From positions 1-64,000 of the forward strand of contig SCSX01000069.1 of NCBI GenBank assembly GCA_004297825.1: DNA of 64,000 nucleotides, written 5' to 3'. Made by a program: the position numbers and the translations under genes. Within the stretch, counting starts at the first letter, position 1, and every line of letters begins with the position of its first letter. This stretch comes from Spirochaetota bacterium. GTDB lineage: Bacteria > Spirochaetota > UBA4802 > UBA5368. The notes beneath the pieces were generated by a model. It saw only the letters and a list, made by a program, of their open reading frames with translations, ran no database searches and was not told the origin of the DNA. Below are positions 25,950-34,545 of this stretch, one piece after another.

Positions 25950-25991
25950 ATGAACTTGAGGACACACGAGCGTCCCTTTCAATTTGAATCA

Positions 25992-26020
25992 CATATAGGA
26001 AGCATGCACGTTGTTGTCAA
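25992..26020 (-). promoter_or_regulatory. promoter of the tRNA-Cys/tRNA-Leu pair
   Basis: On the minus strand TTGACA (26020-26015) and TATATG (25997-25992) are 17 nt apart, about 43 nt upstream of the tRNA-Cys 5' end. This is one of the best sigma-70 matches in the window. Confidence 0.7.
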
Positions 26021-26195
26021 TACAAAATACCGGGGGGAGCGAAAATCTCCGAATGTCCGCCGAACCCGTTCAAAAAAATGAAATAGATGCTTAGAATAAG
26101 TGCACAGTTTTTCAAAAATTAAAACCTCTTCGCGGTTTTCCAAGCAATAACAATTGACTTTTTCCTTACGTGTTTCACACTTGGCCTGTGGCTCA

Positions 26196-26225
26196 TTGTC
26201 AGGTACTGCACGCAGTTTGTATTCT
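26196..26225 (+). promoter_or_regulatory. candidate promoter of the beta-oxidation operon
   Basis: TTGTCA (26196-26201) and TATTCT (26220-26225) with an 18-nt spacer lie 43 nt before the fadN-like start. A second TTGACT at 26154 lacks a good -10. The 319-nt gap from 25950 holds only this and the tRNA promoter. Confidence 0.4.
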
Positions 26226-26268
26226 AATTTTAGTATTCAACAATTTCAATCTCAGCTAGGAGGTTTTT

Positions 26269-28662
26269 ATGGTCAGAAGGATCGATAAGGCAGCCGTCAT
26301 CGGCTCCGGCATAATGGGTGGCGGTATTGCCGCTCTGCTGGCCGACGCGGGTGTAGACACAATGCTTCTCGATATCGTACCGTTCAATCTCACCGACGAA
26401 GAAAAGAAGGTTCCCGCCAATCGCAACAAGATCGTTCAGGCGGGTTTCGAGGCCATGCAGAAGGCCAAGCCTGCGCTCCTCATCGATAAAGGGAGCCTCA
26501 ACAGGATGAAGATTGGCAACCTGGAAGACGATTTCCAGAAACTTGCCGAATGCGACCTGATCGTCGAAGTGGTCGTTGAAAACCTCAAGATCAAGAGGGA
26601 ACTCTTCGCCAAGATCGACAAGGTAAGAAAGGCCGATTCCATCATCACCACCAACACATCCGGTCTTCCTTTAAAGGAGATCTCCGAGGGCCTCAGCCAG
26701 GGTTTCAAGGAACATTTCATGGGGACCCACTTTTTCAACCCGGTGCGGTACATGCACCTGCTTGAGCTCATCCCCGGCGAAAAGACCAAGAAAGAAATCC
26801 TCGACTTCATCGCCGCGTTCGGCGAAAAGAGGCTTGGTAAAGGGATCGTATGGGCGAAGGATACCCCGAACTTCATCGGAAACCGTATCGGCGTCTATTC
26901 CATTATGGACATATTCCCCGTCATGAAAGAAATGGGGATGACCATTCCCGAAGTCGACGCCCTGTTCGGCCCTTCTCTCGGCCGTCCCAAGACCGGCGTT
27001 TTCAAGCTCTCCGACCTGGTCGGCCTGGACACCCTCGGTCACCTCGCCAAGAACTCTTATGAGCTCTTGAAGAACGACGAGCGCCGCGAAGCGTACCAGG
27101 CCCCGGCGTGGTTCACGAAGATGGTCGAGAACAAATGGCTGGGCGACAAGACCAAGGGTGGATTCTACAAGAAGGAAAAGAGCCCGGACGGAAAGAGAAA
27201 GACCCTCGTGATCAATACCGAGACTCTGGAATATGCAGAGGCCCCCAAGGCCGAATTCCCCTGCCTCGTAGCCGCGAAGGCCGCGAAGACGCTTCCCGAG
27301 AAGATTAAGGCCGTTGTTAACGCAGACGATAAGGGCGGAAAATTCGCATGGAAGGTTATGGCGCTCGGCTTTATCTACGCCGCGAACCGCATCCCCGAAA
27401 TTTCCGATACCATCCTCGAAATCGACAACGCGATGATCTGGGGCTATAACAACGAGCTGGGCCCCTTCGGCACATGGGACGCTGTCGGCTTGAAAGAGTC
27501 GGTCGCCCGCATGGAAAAAGAAGGGATGAAGGTTCCGGAAAACGTCAAGAAGATGCTCGCGTCCGGCGCTACCTCCTTCTACAAGTCGGAGAAAGGCAAG
27601 GAAATGTACTATGACCTGGCCAGCGGCTCGTACAAGGAAATCAAGAGGAACGCGGCGGCGATTCTTTTAAAGAATTGCAACGTCGTTAAGCAGAATTCTT
27701 CCGTATCGCTTATTGACCTGGGCGACGGCGTATTCTGCACCGAGTTCCACACCAAGATGAACGCCGTCAACGGCGAGATCGTGGATTCGATCGCCGAATT
27801 CGGAGACTATGTCTCGAAAAACGGCGTCGGCATGGTCATAGGCAACCAGGCAGGCGGCATGCCCGGCGCGTTCTCAGCGGGCGGCGACCTTGCGTTCATG
27901 GGCGGACTTGCGAAGGCCGGAAAGTTCTCCGAGATCGACGCGTTCATCAAAAAGGTTCATGAGAACCTTCAGGCCCAGAGATACTCAAACTACCCCGTGG
28001 TCGCGGCTCCTTACGGCATGACCCTGGGCGGCGGCTGCGAAGTATGTCTGGCATCGGACAAGATCCTCGCCCACGTCGAGACCTACATGGGTCTCGTCGA
28101 GATCGGCGCGGGACTCCTGCCCGGCGGACTCGGGATGCTTAACCTCTGGAGAAAGTTCATCAGCTCCGTTCCCAAGCCCGTAAAGGTTTCCGACATGGCC
28201 GCTTTCTTCCTTCCCTGCTTTATGAATGTCGCGCAGGCGAAGGTCGCCATGGGCGCAGGCGACTGCGTCAAGAACGGCTTCCTGGGACCCAAGGACAAGA
28301 TCATCTTCAATCGCGATTTACAGATAGGCGAAGCGAAGAAAGAAGTTCTCCGCATGGTTGAAGACGGATATGCTCCTCCCATGAAGGAAAAGATCCCGGT
28401 CATGGGCTCGGAAGCGCACGGCATGGTATGGGCCGAGTTGAACAACATGAGAAACGGCTTCTACATTCCCCCGCACATGGAGTTCATCTCGAAGAAAATC
28501 GCCTACGTTATGTCCGGCGGCGACGTAAGAAGCGGCATGGAGATCACCGAAGAGCAGTGGATGAAGCAGGAACGCGAAGCCTTCGTTGAGCTCTGGAAGA
28601 CCGAAGGGACTCAGAAGATGGCGGAACACATCCTTGCAAAGGGCAAACCGCTGTTCATGTAG
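26269..28662 (+). CDS. fadN: 3-hydroxyacyl-CoA dehydrogenase / enoyl-CoA hydratase (FadN-type)
   Basis: A 797-residue bifunctional beta-oxidation enzyme in the Bacillus FadN order: an N-terminal NAD-binding dehydrogenase (AAVIGSGIMGGGIAA at 9-23; HFFNPVRYMHLLEL), its C-terminal helical domain (residues about 200-420), then a crotonase-like domain (from about 480; SAGGDLAFMG, GMTLGGGCEV, LPGGLGMLNLW). The E. coli FadB order is the reverse. Start ATG 26269 has a perfect TAGGAGG. Codon use is slightly less GC-biased than the surrounding genes, suggesting high expression. It precedes the thiolase. Confidence 0.92.
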   Translation: MVRRIDKAAVIGSGIMGGGIAALLADAGVDTMLLDIVPFNLTDEEKKVPANRNKIVQAGFEAMQKAKPALLIDKGSLNRMKIGNLEDDFQKLAECDLIVEVVVENLKIKRELFAKIDKVRKADSIITTNTSGLPLKEISEGLSQGFKEHFMGTHFFNPVRYMHLLELIPGEKTKKEILDFIAAFGEKRLGKGIVWAKDTPNFIGNRIGVYSIMDIFPVMKEMGMTIPEVDALFGPSLGRPKTGVFKLSDLVGLDTLGHLAKNSYELLKNDERREAYQAPAWFTKMVENKWLGDKTKGGFYKKEKSPDGKRKTLVINTETLEYAEAPKAEFPCLVAAKAAKTLPEKIKAVVNADDKGGKFAWKVMALGFIYAANRIPEISDTILEIDNAMIWGYNNELGPFGTWDAVGLKESVARMEKEGMKVPENVKKMLASGATSFYKSEKGKEMYYDLASGSYKEIKRNAAAILLKNCNVVKQNSSVSLIDLGDGVFCTEFHTKMNAVNGEIVDSIAEFGDYVSKNGVGMVIGNQAGGMPGAFSAGGDLAFMGGLAKAGKFSEIDAFIKKVHENLQAQRYSNYPVVAAPYGMTLGGGCEVCLASDKILAHVETYMGLVEIGAGLLPGGLGMLNLWRKFISSVPKPVKVSDMAAFFLPCFMNVAQAKVAMGAGDCVKNGFLGPKDKIIFNRDLQIGEAKKEVLRMVEDGYAPPMKEKIPVMGSEAHGMVWAELNNMRNGFYIPPHMEFISKKIAYVMSGGDVRSGMEITEEQWMKQEREAFVELWKTEGTQKMAEHILAKGKPLFM

Positions 28663-28680
28663 GATTCAAGTAATAACCGT

Positions 28681-28712
28681 TTCAAGGGGCATCCGCAATG
28701 ATGCCCCTTGAA
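28681..28712 (+). terminator. hairpin between fadN and thiolase, possible partial terminator
   Basis: TTCAAGGGGCATC (28681-28693) pairs perfectly with GATGCCCCTTGAA (28700-28712) across a 6-nt loop. The following T-run is short and interrupted, so it may attenuate the transcript or protect the upstream 3' end instead of stopping transcription. Confidence 0.65.
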
Positions 28713-28789
28713 CGATGTTTTTAAAGCATCATGGCATCATGACGTGCTTTTCAGATTCAATAACTAAAATACACAGGAGGAACAAGTAT

Positions 28790-29962
28790 ATGAGAGACGC
28801 ATATATTGTTTCGTCAGTGAGAACCCCCGGCTGCCGCAGGGCGAAGGGCGCATTTGCTCAGACCAGGCCCGAGGAACTGCTTTCACACATCCTTAAAGCC
28901 GCCGTTGACAGGATCAAGATTCCCGCAGGCGACATCGATGACGTTATGGTAGGGTGCGCGTTCCCCGAAGCGGAACAGGGCCTGAACCTCGGCCGTATCG
29001 CCGTTCAGATGGCCGGTTTCCCCGACGAAGTGTGCGGCGCCGTTGTAAACCGTTTCTGTTCGTCCGGTCTCGAGTCTATCGCAATTTCAGCCCTCAAGAT
29101 CAAGGCCGGCTGGGCCGATGTTGCCATAGGCGCAGGATGTGAATCCATGAGTATCGTTCCCATGGGCGGCAACCTTCCCAGGCCTCATCCGGATTGGGCG
29201 AAGAAAAACCCCGACGTGTATATCTCGATGGGTATCACCGCCGAGAACGTCGCCAACAGGTATAAAGTAAGCCGCGAAGACCAGGACAAGTTTGCAGTTC
29301 TTTCAAACCAGAAGGCAGCGAAGGCCCAGGCCGAGAACCTCTTCACGGAATTAATTCCGACCCCCGCAACCCGTTACAAGATGCAGGCGGACGGCACCTA
29401 TTTGAAAGAAACCTTCATCCAGGACTTCGACGACGGCGTCCGCAAGGACACCACCCTGGAAGGCCTCGCGAAACTGAAACCGGCGTTCAGCGCGTTGGGT
29501 TCGGTGACCGCGGGTAACTCCTCGCAGACCACAGACGGTGCCGCAGCGACCGTCCTCATGAGCGAAGAGGCAGTCAAGCGCTACAACGTAAAGCCCCTGG
29601 CCCGCATAGTCGCATATACGGCTGCCGGGTGCCGCGCCGACGAGATGGGCGTTGGTCCCAAGTACGCCATCCCGAAGGCTCTCAAGCTTGCCGGTCTCAA
29701 GATCAGTGACATTGGCGTGTATGAATTGAACGAAGCCTTCGCCTCCCAGGCGCTGCATTGCGCCCGCGAGCTTGGACTCGACATGAACATCGTGAACTTG
29801 ACCGGCGGCGCGATCGCGCTTGGACATCCCCTGGGATGCACCGGCTCAAAGATCATGGCCACCCTGGTGACTAACCTCCACCGGAGCGGCGCGAAGTATG
29901 GCGTCGAATCGATGTGTATCGGCGGCGGCATGGGCGCTGCGATGATCATTGAGAAGATGTAA
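28790..29962 (+). CDS. fadA: acetyl-CoA acyltransferase (thiolase)
   Basis: A 390-residue thiolase with the acyl-accepting Cys90 in NRFCSSGLE, the GHPLGCTGS His motif and the second Cys in CIGGGMGAAM. It completes beta-oxidation with the upstream FadN-like enzyme by releasing acetyl-CoA, or runs in the synthetic direction. ATG 28790 follows a strong AGGAGG by 8 nt; earlier in-frame ATGs (28715, 28739) lie in the intergenic hairpin region and add a foreign N-terminus. It ends at a strong terminator. Confidence 0.93.
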   Translation: MRDAYIVSSVRTPGCRRAKGAFAQTRPEELLSHILKAAVDRIKIPAGDIDDVMVGCAFPEAEQGLNLGRIAVQMAGFPDEVCGAVVNRFCSSGLESIAISALKIKAGWADVAIGAGCESMSIVPMGGNLPRPHPDWAKKNPDVYISMGITAENVANRYKVSREDQDKFAVLSNQKAAKAQAENLFTELIPTPATRYKMQADGTYLKETFIQDFDDGVRKDTTLEGLAKLKPAFSALGSVTAGNSSQTTDGAAATVLMSEEAVKRYNVKPLARIVAYTAAGCRADEMGVGPKYAIPKALKLAGLKISDIGVYELNEAFASQALHCARELGLDMNIVNLTGGAIALGHPLGCTGSKIMATLVTNLHRSGAKYGVESMCIGGGMGAAMIIEKM

Positions 29963-29991
29963 TAGTTTCCCACAATAATCATTGAATCGCA

Positions 29992-30024
29992 ACAGGGGCG
30001 ATGCGAATGCATCGCCCCTGTTTT
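29992..30024 (+). terminator. rho-independent terminator of the thiolase gene
   Basis: ACAGGGGCGATGC (29992-30004) pairs perfectly with GCATCGCCCCTGT (30009-30021) across GAAT, followed by TTTTATTAT. Confidence 0.9.
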
Positions 30025-30160
30025 ATTATCGGACCCCCCGATTTCCTTCGTTCCCCTGTTCTCCCGCGCAAAAAAATTCTCACCGATACGCGCCCGTTTT
30101 CCGAAACAGTAGTAGAGCACTTTCCATGACACCACGCAGGCTGCATATTATGGAGGAAGC

Positions 30161-30304
30161 ATGATTCATTCGGAAAAGGATATGAGGAACTGGAAGCAGG
30201 AGCAGCTTAAGTATTTTCGGGGCTACCTGAACAACTTCAAGAAGGACTCAAGGGAGTACCAACTGCTCCTTGACGGGATACAGGAGCTGGAAGGCAACCG
30301 GTAG
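30161..30304 (+). CDS. 47-residue small protein
   Basis: A short gene starts at ATG 30161 with a strong TATGGAGGAAGC ribosome site and encodes 47 residues rich in Lys, Glu, Gln and aromatic residues: MIHSEKDMRNWKQEQLKYF at the start and LLLDGIQELEGNR at the end. It is predicted to be mostly helical and amphipathic. No family recognised. It sits alone between the thiolase terminator and the convergent sigma-54 regulator, so it is probably a free-standing small gene. Confidence 0.55.
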   Translation: MIHSEKDMRNWKQEQLKYFRGYLNNFKKDSREYQLLLDGIQELEGNR

Positions 30305-30393
30305 GCCGCTTCCTGCGATGCGTGGAAAAAGCCGGAGTCCAGGGAAGCGGGCCGACTGCCTCCCCTGCCCCCGGTTTTTTCGAGGCCCTTCGC

Positions 30394-31830
30394 TCATGGT
30401 GCCGGCTCCCCGCCGGTTCCTGCGGATTTTCGTATCACGATATTGTACTTCTTCAGCTTGTTGTGCATGGTTTTCCGGCTGATTTTCAGCGCCTTGGCGG
30501 TCGAGGAAATATTGTAGTCGAACTCGCGAAGCACGCGCTCCATGTATTCCCGTTCCACCTCGTCGAGGCTTTTCGGGGTTTCCCCTTCCGGGCCGGCTGA
30601 GACGGGACGCACCGGCTCCCCGGCGCGCGGTGCGGCCGGTTCGCGGACCCCCACCTGCTCGAATTCGAGTATGCTCATCACGTCCTCGACCGTGACCATT
30701 CGGTTGCCGGCAAGCAGGATGAGCCGCTTGATCAGGTTCTCCAGCTGGCGGACGTTTCCGGGCCACGGATAGGAGACCAGGTACAGCCGCGCCTTGAGGT
30801 CGAGATTGATTTCGCGCGAGAACTCCTCGTTGTAACGGGCGAGGAAGTGATCGATAAAGAGCGGTATGTCTTCCAGCCTTTCCTTGAGCGGCGGAAGGTA
30901 TATGGGCACCACGTTGAGCCTGTAGTACAGATCCTCCCGAAAGCTCTGCTCCTTCACCATCTCCCTTAAATCACGGTTGCTCGCGGCCACTATGCGCGTG
31001 TTGACCTTGATGACCTCGGAGCCGCCGATGCGCTCGAACTCCTTTTCCTGGAGCACGCGGAGCAGCTTTGACTGCATGTCCACCGAGAGGTTGCTGATCT
31101 CGTCCAGGAACAGCGTCCCCTTGCTGGCGATCTCGAATTTTCCTATCTTCCGTGAAATCGCCCCGGTGAACGAGCCTTTCTCATGGCCGAAAAGCTCGCT
31201 GCCGATCAGGTCGCGGGGGATGGTGCTGCAGTCGATCGACCGGAACGGGTGCTGCCTGCGGTTGCTGTTGTAATGGATGGCCTTGGCGATCACTTCCTTG
31301 CCCGTCCCGCTTTCGCCGATTATGAGAATGGTGCTGTCGGTATCGATGACCTTTTCAAGGGTTGCGAAAATCTTGTGCATCTTTGACGATTTTCCTATTA
31401 TGTTCCGGAAGCGATACCCTTCCCCCACCTGTTCGCGAAGCTCGTTCACCTCCCGTTCAAGCTCGAGCTTCTCGACTATGTTCTTGAGAATCACCATGAG
31501 CTTGTCGTTGTCGAACGGCTTAACGATATACTCGTAGGCGCCCAGCTTCATGGAGGTGATCGCGGTGGCGAGATCGTTGGAGGCCGTGAGCACCACCACG
31601 ACGACCTTCATTTTATTTTCATGTATGCGCCCAAGCACGTCCAGGCCGTTCATGCCCGGCAGATGGAGGTCCAATATCAGGATGTCGTGACCGAATCGAC
31701 CCAGGCGGTCGAGGACGACGTCGCCCCGCTCGACCATGTCGACGTCGAAATAGTTCTTCAATAGATCGCCCAGGAGGTCCCTGATTCCGGGCTCATCGTC
31801 CGCGATAAGTATCTTGTATCCCCTGGACAT
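30394..31830 (-). CDS. sigma-54-dependent response regulator (NtrC family)
   Basis: A 478-residue transcription activator with three domains: a receiver with phospho-acceptor D54 (ILDLHLPGMNG) and KPF, an AAA+ domain with Walker A GESGTGKE at 172-179, and a C-terminal Fis-type HTH (FDYNISSTAKALKISRKTMH). The sigma-54 contact loop reads GSFTGA at 219-224 where most have GAFTGA. A Pro-rich linker precedes the HTH. The start overlaps the stop of the kinase-like gene by one base, so the two are coupled. Target promoters (-24/-12 type) were not found in the window. Confidence 0.93.
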   Translation of the reverse strand: MSRGYKILIADDEPGIRDLLGDLLKNYFDVDMVERGDVVLDRLGRFGHDILILDLHLPGMNGLDVLGRIHENKMKVVVVVLTASNDLATAITSMKLGAYEYIVKPFDNDKLMVILKNIVEKLELEREVNELREQVGEGYRFRNIIGKSSKMHKIFATLEKVIDTDSTILIIGESGTGKEVIAKAIHYNSNRRQHPFRSIDCSTIPRDLIGSELFGHEKGSFTGAISRKIGKFEIASKGTLFLDEISNLSVDMQSKLLRVLQEKEFERIGGSEVIKVNTRIVAASNRDLREMVKEQSFREDLYYRLNVVPIYLPPLKERLEDIPLFIDHFLARYNEEFSREINLDLKARLYLVSYPWPGNVRQLENLIKRLILLAGNRMVTVEDVMSILEFEQVGVREPAAPRAGEPVRPVSAGPEGETPKSLDEVEREYMERVLREFDYNISSTAKALKISRKTMHNKLKKYNIVIRKSAGTGGEPAP

Positions 31831-32468
31831 CAGAATACGAGCTCCAGCGTGCTTGTATCGGTTTCATTGACAAGGCGGAGGTCCCATCCGTGCGCGCACG
31901 CGATCACGGCGGCCTCGTACAGTCCGGTGGACGACAGGAAATGGCGTTTGGACGCGCAGGGGAGGAAAAAGGATTCCGGCTCCAGGTCGTCGAAACTGGA
32001 TCCTTCGTAGCGGAACGCGATCGTGCGTTTCCCGCCTGAATCGGCGACCGAGACGGCGAGGGACGTTCCAGGGTTGTTTTTCCAGTCGAATCCGCCTATC
32101 ATCGCGCCGACCATCCTGCGGATTCCCGGAACGTTCGCCTGCACCGTAACGCGCGCCGTCGTATCCACCGTCACCCGCGCCGTTTCGCCGCGCGCGTCGC
32201 CCGCGATCTCATCGATGACGCGCATGAGGTCGATCTCCGAACGATCGTCCGCGACGGCGGAAAAGATGCGGTACAACTCGTCAAGCAGCGCGTTGAGCTT
32301 TTCGACCTGGGCGATGATCATGTCCTGGGATTTCTTTAGGACCGCGGCGTCGTCCGGGCTCATGGTCGCAAGCTGGGCGTAACCCTTGATGGTGGTCAGG
32401 GGATTCTTGAATTCGTGGCTGAGATTCCTTATCAGCCGCTCGACGAGAGCATACTCATGCCGATTCAT
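31830..32468 (-). CDS. histidine kinase-like protein with degenerate ATPase domain
   Basis: The 212-residue protein starts directly with a HisKA dimerisation domain containing H18 in SHEFKNPLTTIKGY. The second half aligns in order with a GHKL ATPase, but the ATP-binding motifs are not visible: the N-box position reads VGAMIGGF with no Asn, the G1 region reads YEGSSFDD in place of DxGxG, and G2 reads STGLYE in place of GTGLGL. There is no sensor or membrane segment. It may be a pseudokinase that receives or removes phosphate from the coupled NtrC-type regulator. It follows rsfS by 27 nt. Confidence 0.75.
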   Translation of the reverse strand: MNRHEYALVERLIRNLSHEFKNPLTTIKGYAQLATMSPDDAAVLKKSQDMIIAQVEKLNALLDELYRIFSAVADDRSEIDLMRVIDEIAGDARGETARVTVDTTARVTVQANVPGIRRMVGAMIGGFDWKNNPGTSLAVSVADSGGKRTIAFRYEGSSFDDLEPESFFLPCASKRHFLSSTGLYEAAVIACAHGWDLRLVNETDTSTLELVF

Positions 32469-32495
32469 GCCGCCCCCATTTGCCGGCCATTCAAA

Positions 32496-32858
32496 TTAAA
32501 AGGCAAGGTGTTCCGCGTCCGCCCATAATCTTTCGAGCTGGTAGTAGTCCCGCCCCTCACGGGTGAAAATATGGACCACGATTTCGCTGTAATCAAGCAC
32601 AATCCACGGGGAATCCATTATGGGCCTGTTGCGTTCCCGGATTCCCCGTTCGCCGAAATATCGCTGCGTTTCCCGTGCAAGCGCGCGGGCGTGCATTATG
32701 GAATTCGCCGTGGCGATCAGAAAATAATCGAGGAAGCTGTTTACCCCCATGAGGTTCATGAGCACGATTTCCTCCGCCTTTTTTTCTTCGAGCGCCCGTG
32801 CGCATCGCCGGGCCATGTCGATCAGTGTTTTTTCGTCGATACCGGCCTTTCCGCTCAT
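32496..32858 (-). CDS. rsfS: ribosomal silencing factor RsfS
   Basis: A 120-residue RsfS/DUF143 protein that binds ribosomal protein uL14 and blocks subunit joining under starvation. The conserved NSFLDYFLIATANS, IMDSPWIVLDYSEIVVHIF and YYQLERLWADAE blocks are present. Its start overlaps the LCP gene stop by 4 nt. It belongs to the common proA-nadD-LCP-rsfS gene order. Confidence 0.94.
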   Translation of the reverse strand: MSGKAGIDEKTLIDMARRCARALEEKKAEEIVLMNLMGVNSFLDYFLIATANSIMHARALARETQRYFGERGIRERNRPIMDSPWIVLDYSEIVVHIFTREGRDYYQLERLWADAEHLAF

Positions 32859-33964
32859 TTTGCGTAGTCCTTCCCGATAATTATCAGCGCATCCGAAAGC
32901 TGGGATGAGTCCACTATATGGTGAACCCTCGTTACGCCCGCGAGCTCCGCGATCTTGCGCACATCCCCCGTGCTCCCGCTCTGGTTGATGATCACCGTAT
33001 GATCCATGAACGGGTACGGCGAAGTGCCGAACTCGATCACGTTCACCCCTTCCCGGTTGAGGGCGTTCCTCATTTTTTTTGCCAGTCCGGGAATGTTGGT
33101 TCCGTTCAATACCTTGACCCGGATGGTCGCATCGGGCGCGGCGCCGAGCACCAGCGACGAAAGAAACTCCTTTTCGTATATCTTCGTCGCAACGTCGTCA
33201 ATGACATAGAAACCGTCGTCCTCCAATTTTCCCGGGGCGCGGATGCACTGGAGGTCCCCCTCATCGAAAATAATCCGTGAAAGAGAAAACAGCTCCTTGT
33301 CGAGCATGTTGGTCCTTATTTTCGTGAGCAGGTGGGAAATGAACTTGAGGCTGACCAGCGGCCGATAACGCTCCCGGTTGTAGTACAGGGAGAGCAGGAT
33401 GTCCTGTATGCGGTCATACGTGCGGTATACCGAGCCTCCTTCCACCGAATTGATGTACTGCACCGCCTTGGCCCCGTCAAAATAATTGAGGCCGGGACGG
33501 ACCCCGTCAATCTTCCTGACCTGGTCGAGAACGAAGATATCCACGCCCTCCAGGGTGTCGACAAGCCTCTCGACATCGGTGGCGTAAATCTCCACCCAGA
33601 AGGGGACGTTGATTTTAAGCTCCGCCTCGAGCGTCCGGGAAATCTTTGAAAAGCTGTCGATGTCGATCTCATCGAGCTTAACGCTTTTTTTTCCGCCCCG
33701 GTCAAGCGGGATCTTGAGGCTGGGCGGCAGCAGCGTGATCCCGGTCCTGTTGTTTTCAGGGTTCACGCTCAAGACCGCGAAAAAGCGGTGCTTGTTGTCG
33801 TGGAAAACGTTACTGCCCATGACGAGCACGTTTATGAGCTTTTTATTCTGTGCCAGGACCTCCACCGCGTTCCTGGTATTGATGCGGTATGCATAGAGCA
33901 GCGAGAGTACGACGATGAGGCATCCCAGTGCGATGGCCCCGTTTTTAATCAGGTTCTTGTTCAA
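32855..33964 (-). CDS. LCP-family protein with LytR C-terminal domain
   Basis: This 369-residue membrane protein has an N-terminal anchor (KNGAIALGCLIVVLSLLYAY), an LCP (LytR-CpsA-Psr) domain (FAVLSVNPENNRTGITLLP, then FWVEIYATDVERLVDTLEG) and a C-terminal LytR_C domain (IRVKVLNGTNIPGLA). LCP proteins attach glycopolymers to the cell wall or assist envelope assembly. The conserved Asp/Arg pattern is weaker than in Gram-positive LCPs (VYRTYDRIQDIL in place of the usual R..RQ..), so activity is uncertain. It overlaps nadD and rsfS by 4 nt on each side. Confidence 0.82.
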   Translation of the reverse strand: MNKNLIKNGAIALGCLIVVLSLLYAYRINTRNAVEVLAQNKKLINVLVMGSNVFHDNKHRFFAVLSVNPENNRTGITLLPPSLKIPLDRGGKKSVKLDEIDIDSFSKISRTLEAELKINVPFWVEIYATDVERLVDTLEGVDIFVLDQVRKIDGVRPGLNYFDGAKAVQYINSVEGGSVYRTYDRIQDILLSLYYNRERYRPLVSLKFISHLLTKIRTNMLDKELFSLSRIIFDEGDLQCIRAPGKLEDDGFYVIDDVATKIYEKEFLSSLVLGAAPDATIRVKVLNGTNIPGLAKKMRNALNREGVNVIEFGTSPYPFMDHTVIINQSGSTGDVRKIAELAGVTRVHHIVDSSQLSDALIIIGKDYAK

Positions 33965-34545
33965 GACAGGTACAACCCCTTTTCATGGATATAACATTCG
34001 ACCGGTTCCGGCACCAGGTATCGTATTCCGCGCCCGCTGTGGAGACGGTTTCGTATTTCCGACGAGCTGATCCCGATGTACGGATTCGAGGCGAACTCCA
34101 CACGTGCGCCCAGGCCGGCAAGATGCTCGTTGAGCGGCGCGACGCCGGGCCGGTTCATCACGATAAGCGTGACCAGCCCCAGCAGCTCCCCGTATTCCTT
34201 CCATGTGTGAAACTCGGCGTAGGAGTCCGCCCCAATGACGAGGAACACGTTCGAATCCCGCACATCGGCCAGGATCCGCCGCACGGTTAATATGGTATAG
34301 GATTCTTCTTTCCTGTCAAGCTCCATGCGGGAGAGCGCGAAACGATCGTCGCCTTCGATGGCGAGCTCGATCATCCTGGCCCGCTCCTCGGCGAGACCGA
34401 CGCTCTTGATCTCCTTGTGCACCGGGCGCTTCGAGGGAACGAAGAGCACGGTATCGAGCGCGTATTCATCCCGCACATGGGCGGCGCAGATAAGGTGCCC
34501 GTGGTGAATGGGGTTGAAGGTGCCGCCGAAAACGCCTATTCTCAA
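33961..34545 (-). CDS. nadD: nicotinate-nucleotide adenylyltransferase
   Basis: A 194-residue NadD that makes deamido-NAD from nicotinate mononucleotide. It starts IGVFGGTFNPIHHGHL, the nucleotidyl-transferase loop with the GxFxPxHxGH signature, and ends with the ISSSEIRNRL motif that binds ATP. I prefer TTG 34545, which overlaps the proA stop (TTGA) and gives the family's usual start; ATG 34587, inside proA, would add 14 residues. It is translationally coupled to proA. Confidence 0.92.
   Translation of the reverse strand: MRIGVFGGTFNPIHHGHLICAAHVRDEYALDTVLFVPSKRPVHKEIKSVGLAEERARMIELAIEGDDRFALSRMELDRKEESYTILTVRRILADVRDSNVFLVIGADSYAEFHTWKEYGELLGLVTLIVMNRPGVAPLNEHLAGLGARVEFASNPYIGISSSEIRNRLHSGRGIRYLVPEPVECYIHEKGLYLS

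Noticed and set aside
30026-30040. Phrase ATCGGACCCCC also near 4043 and inverted near 1850
   Set aside because: Eleven to fourteen bases of GC-rich sequence three times could be chance; no structure or consistent placement.
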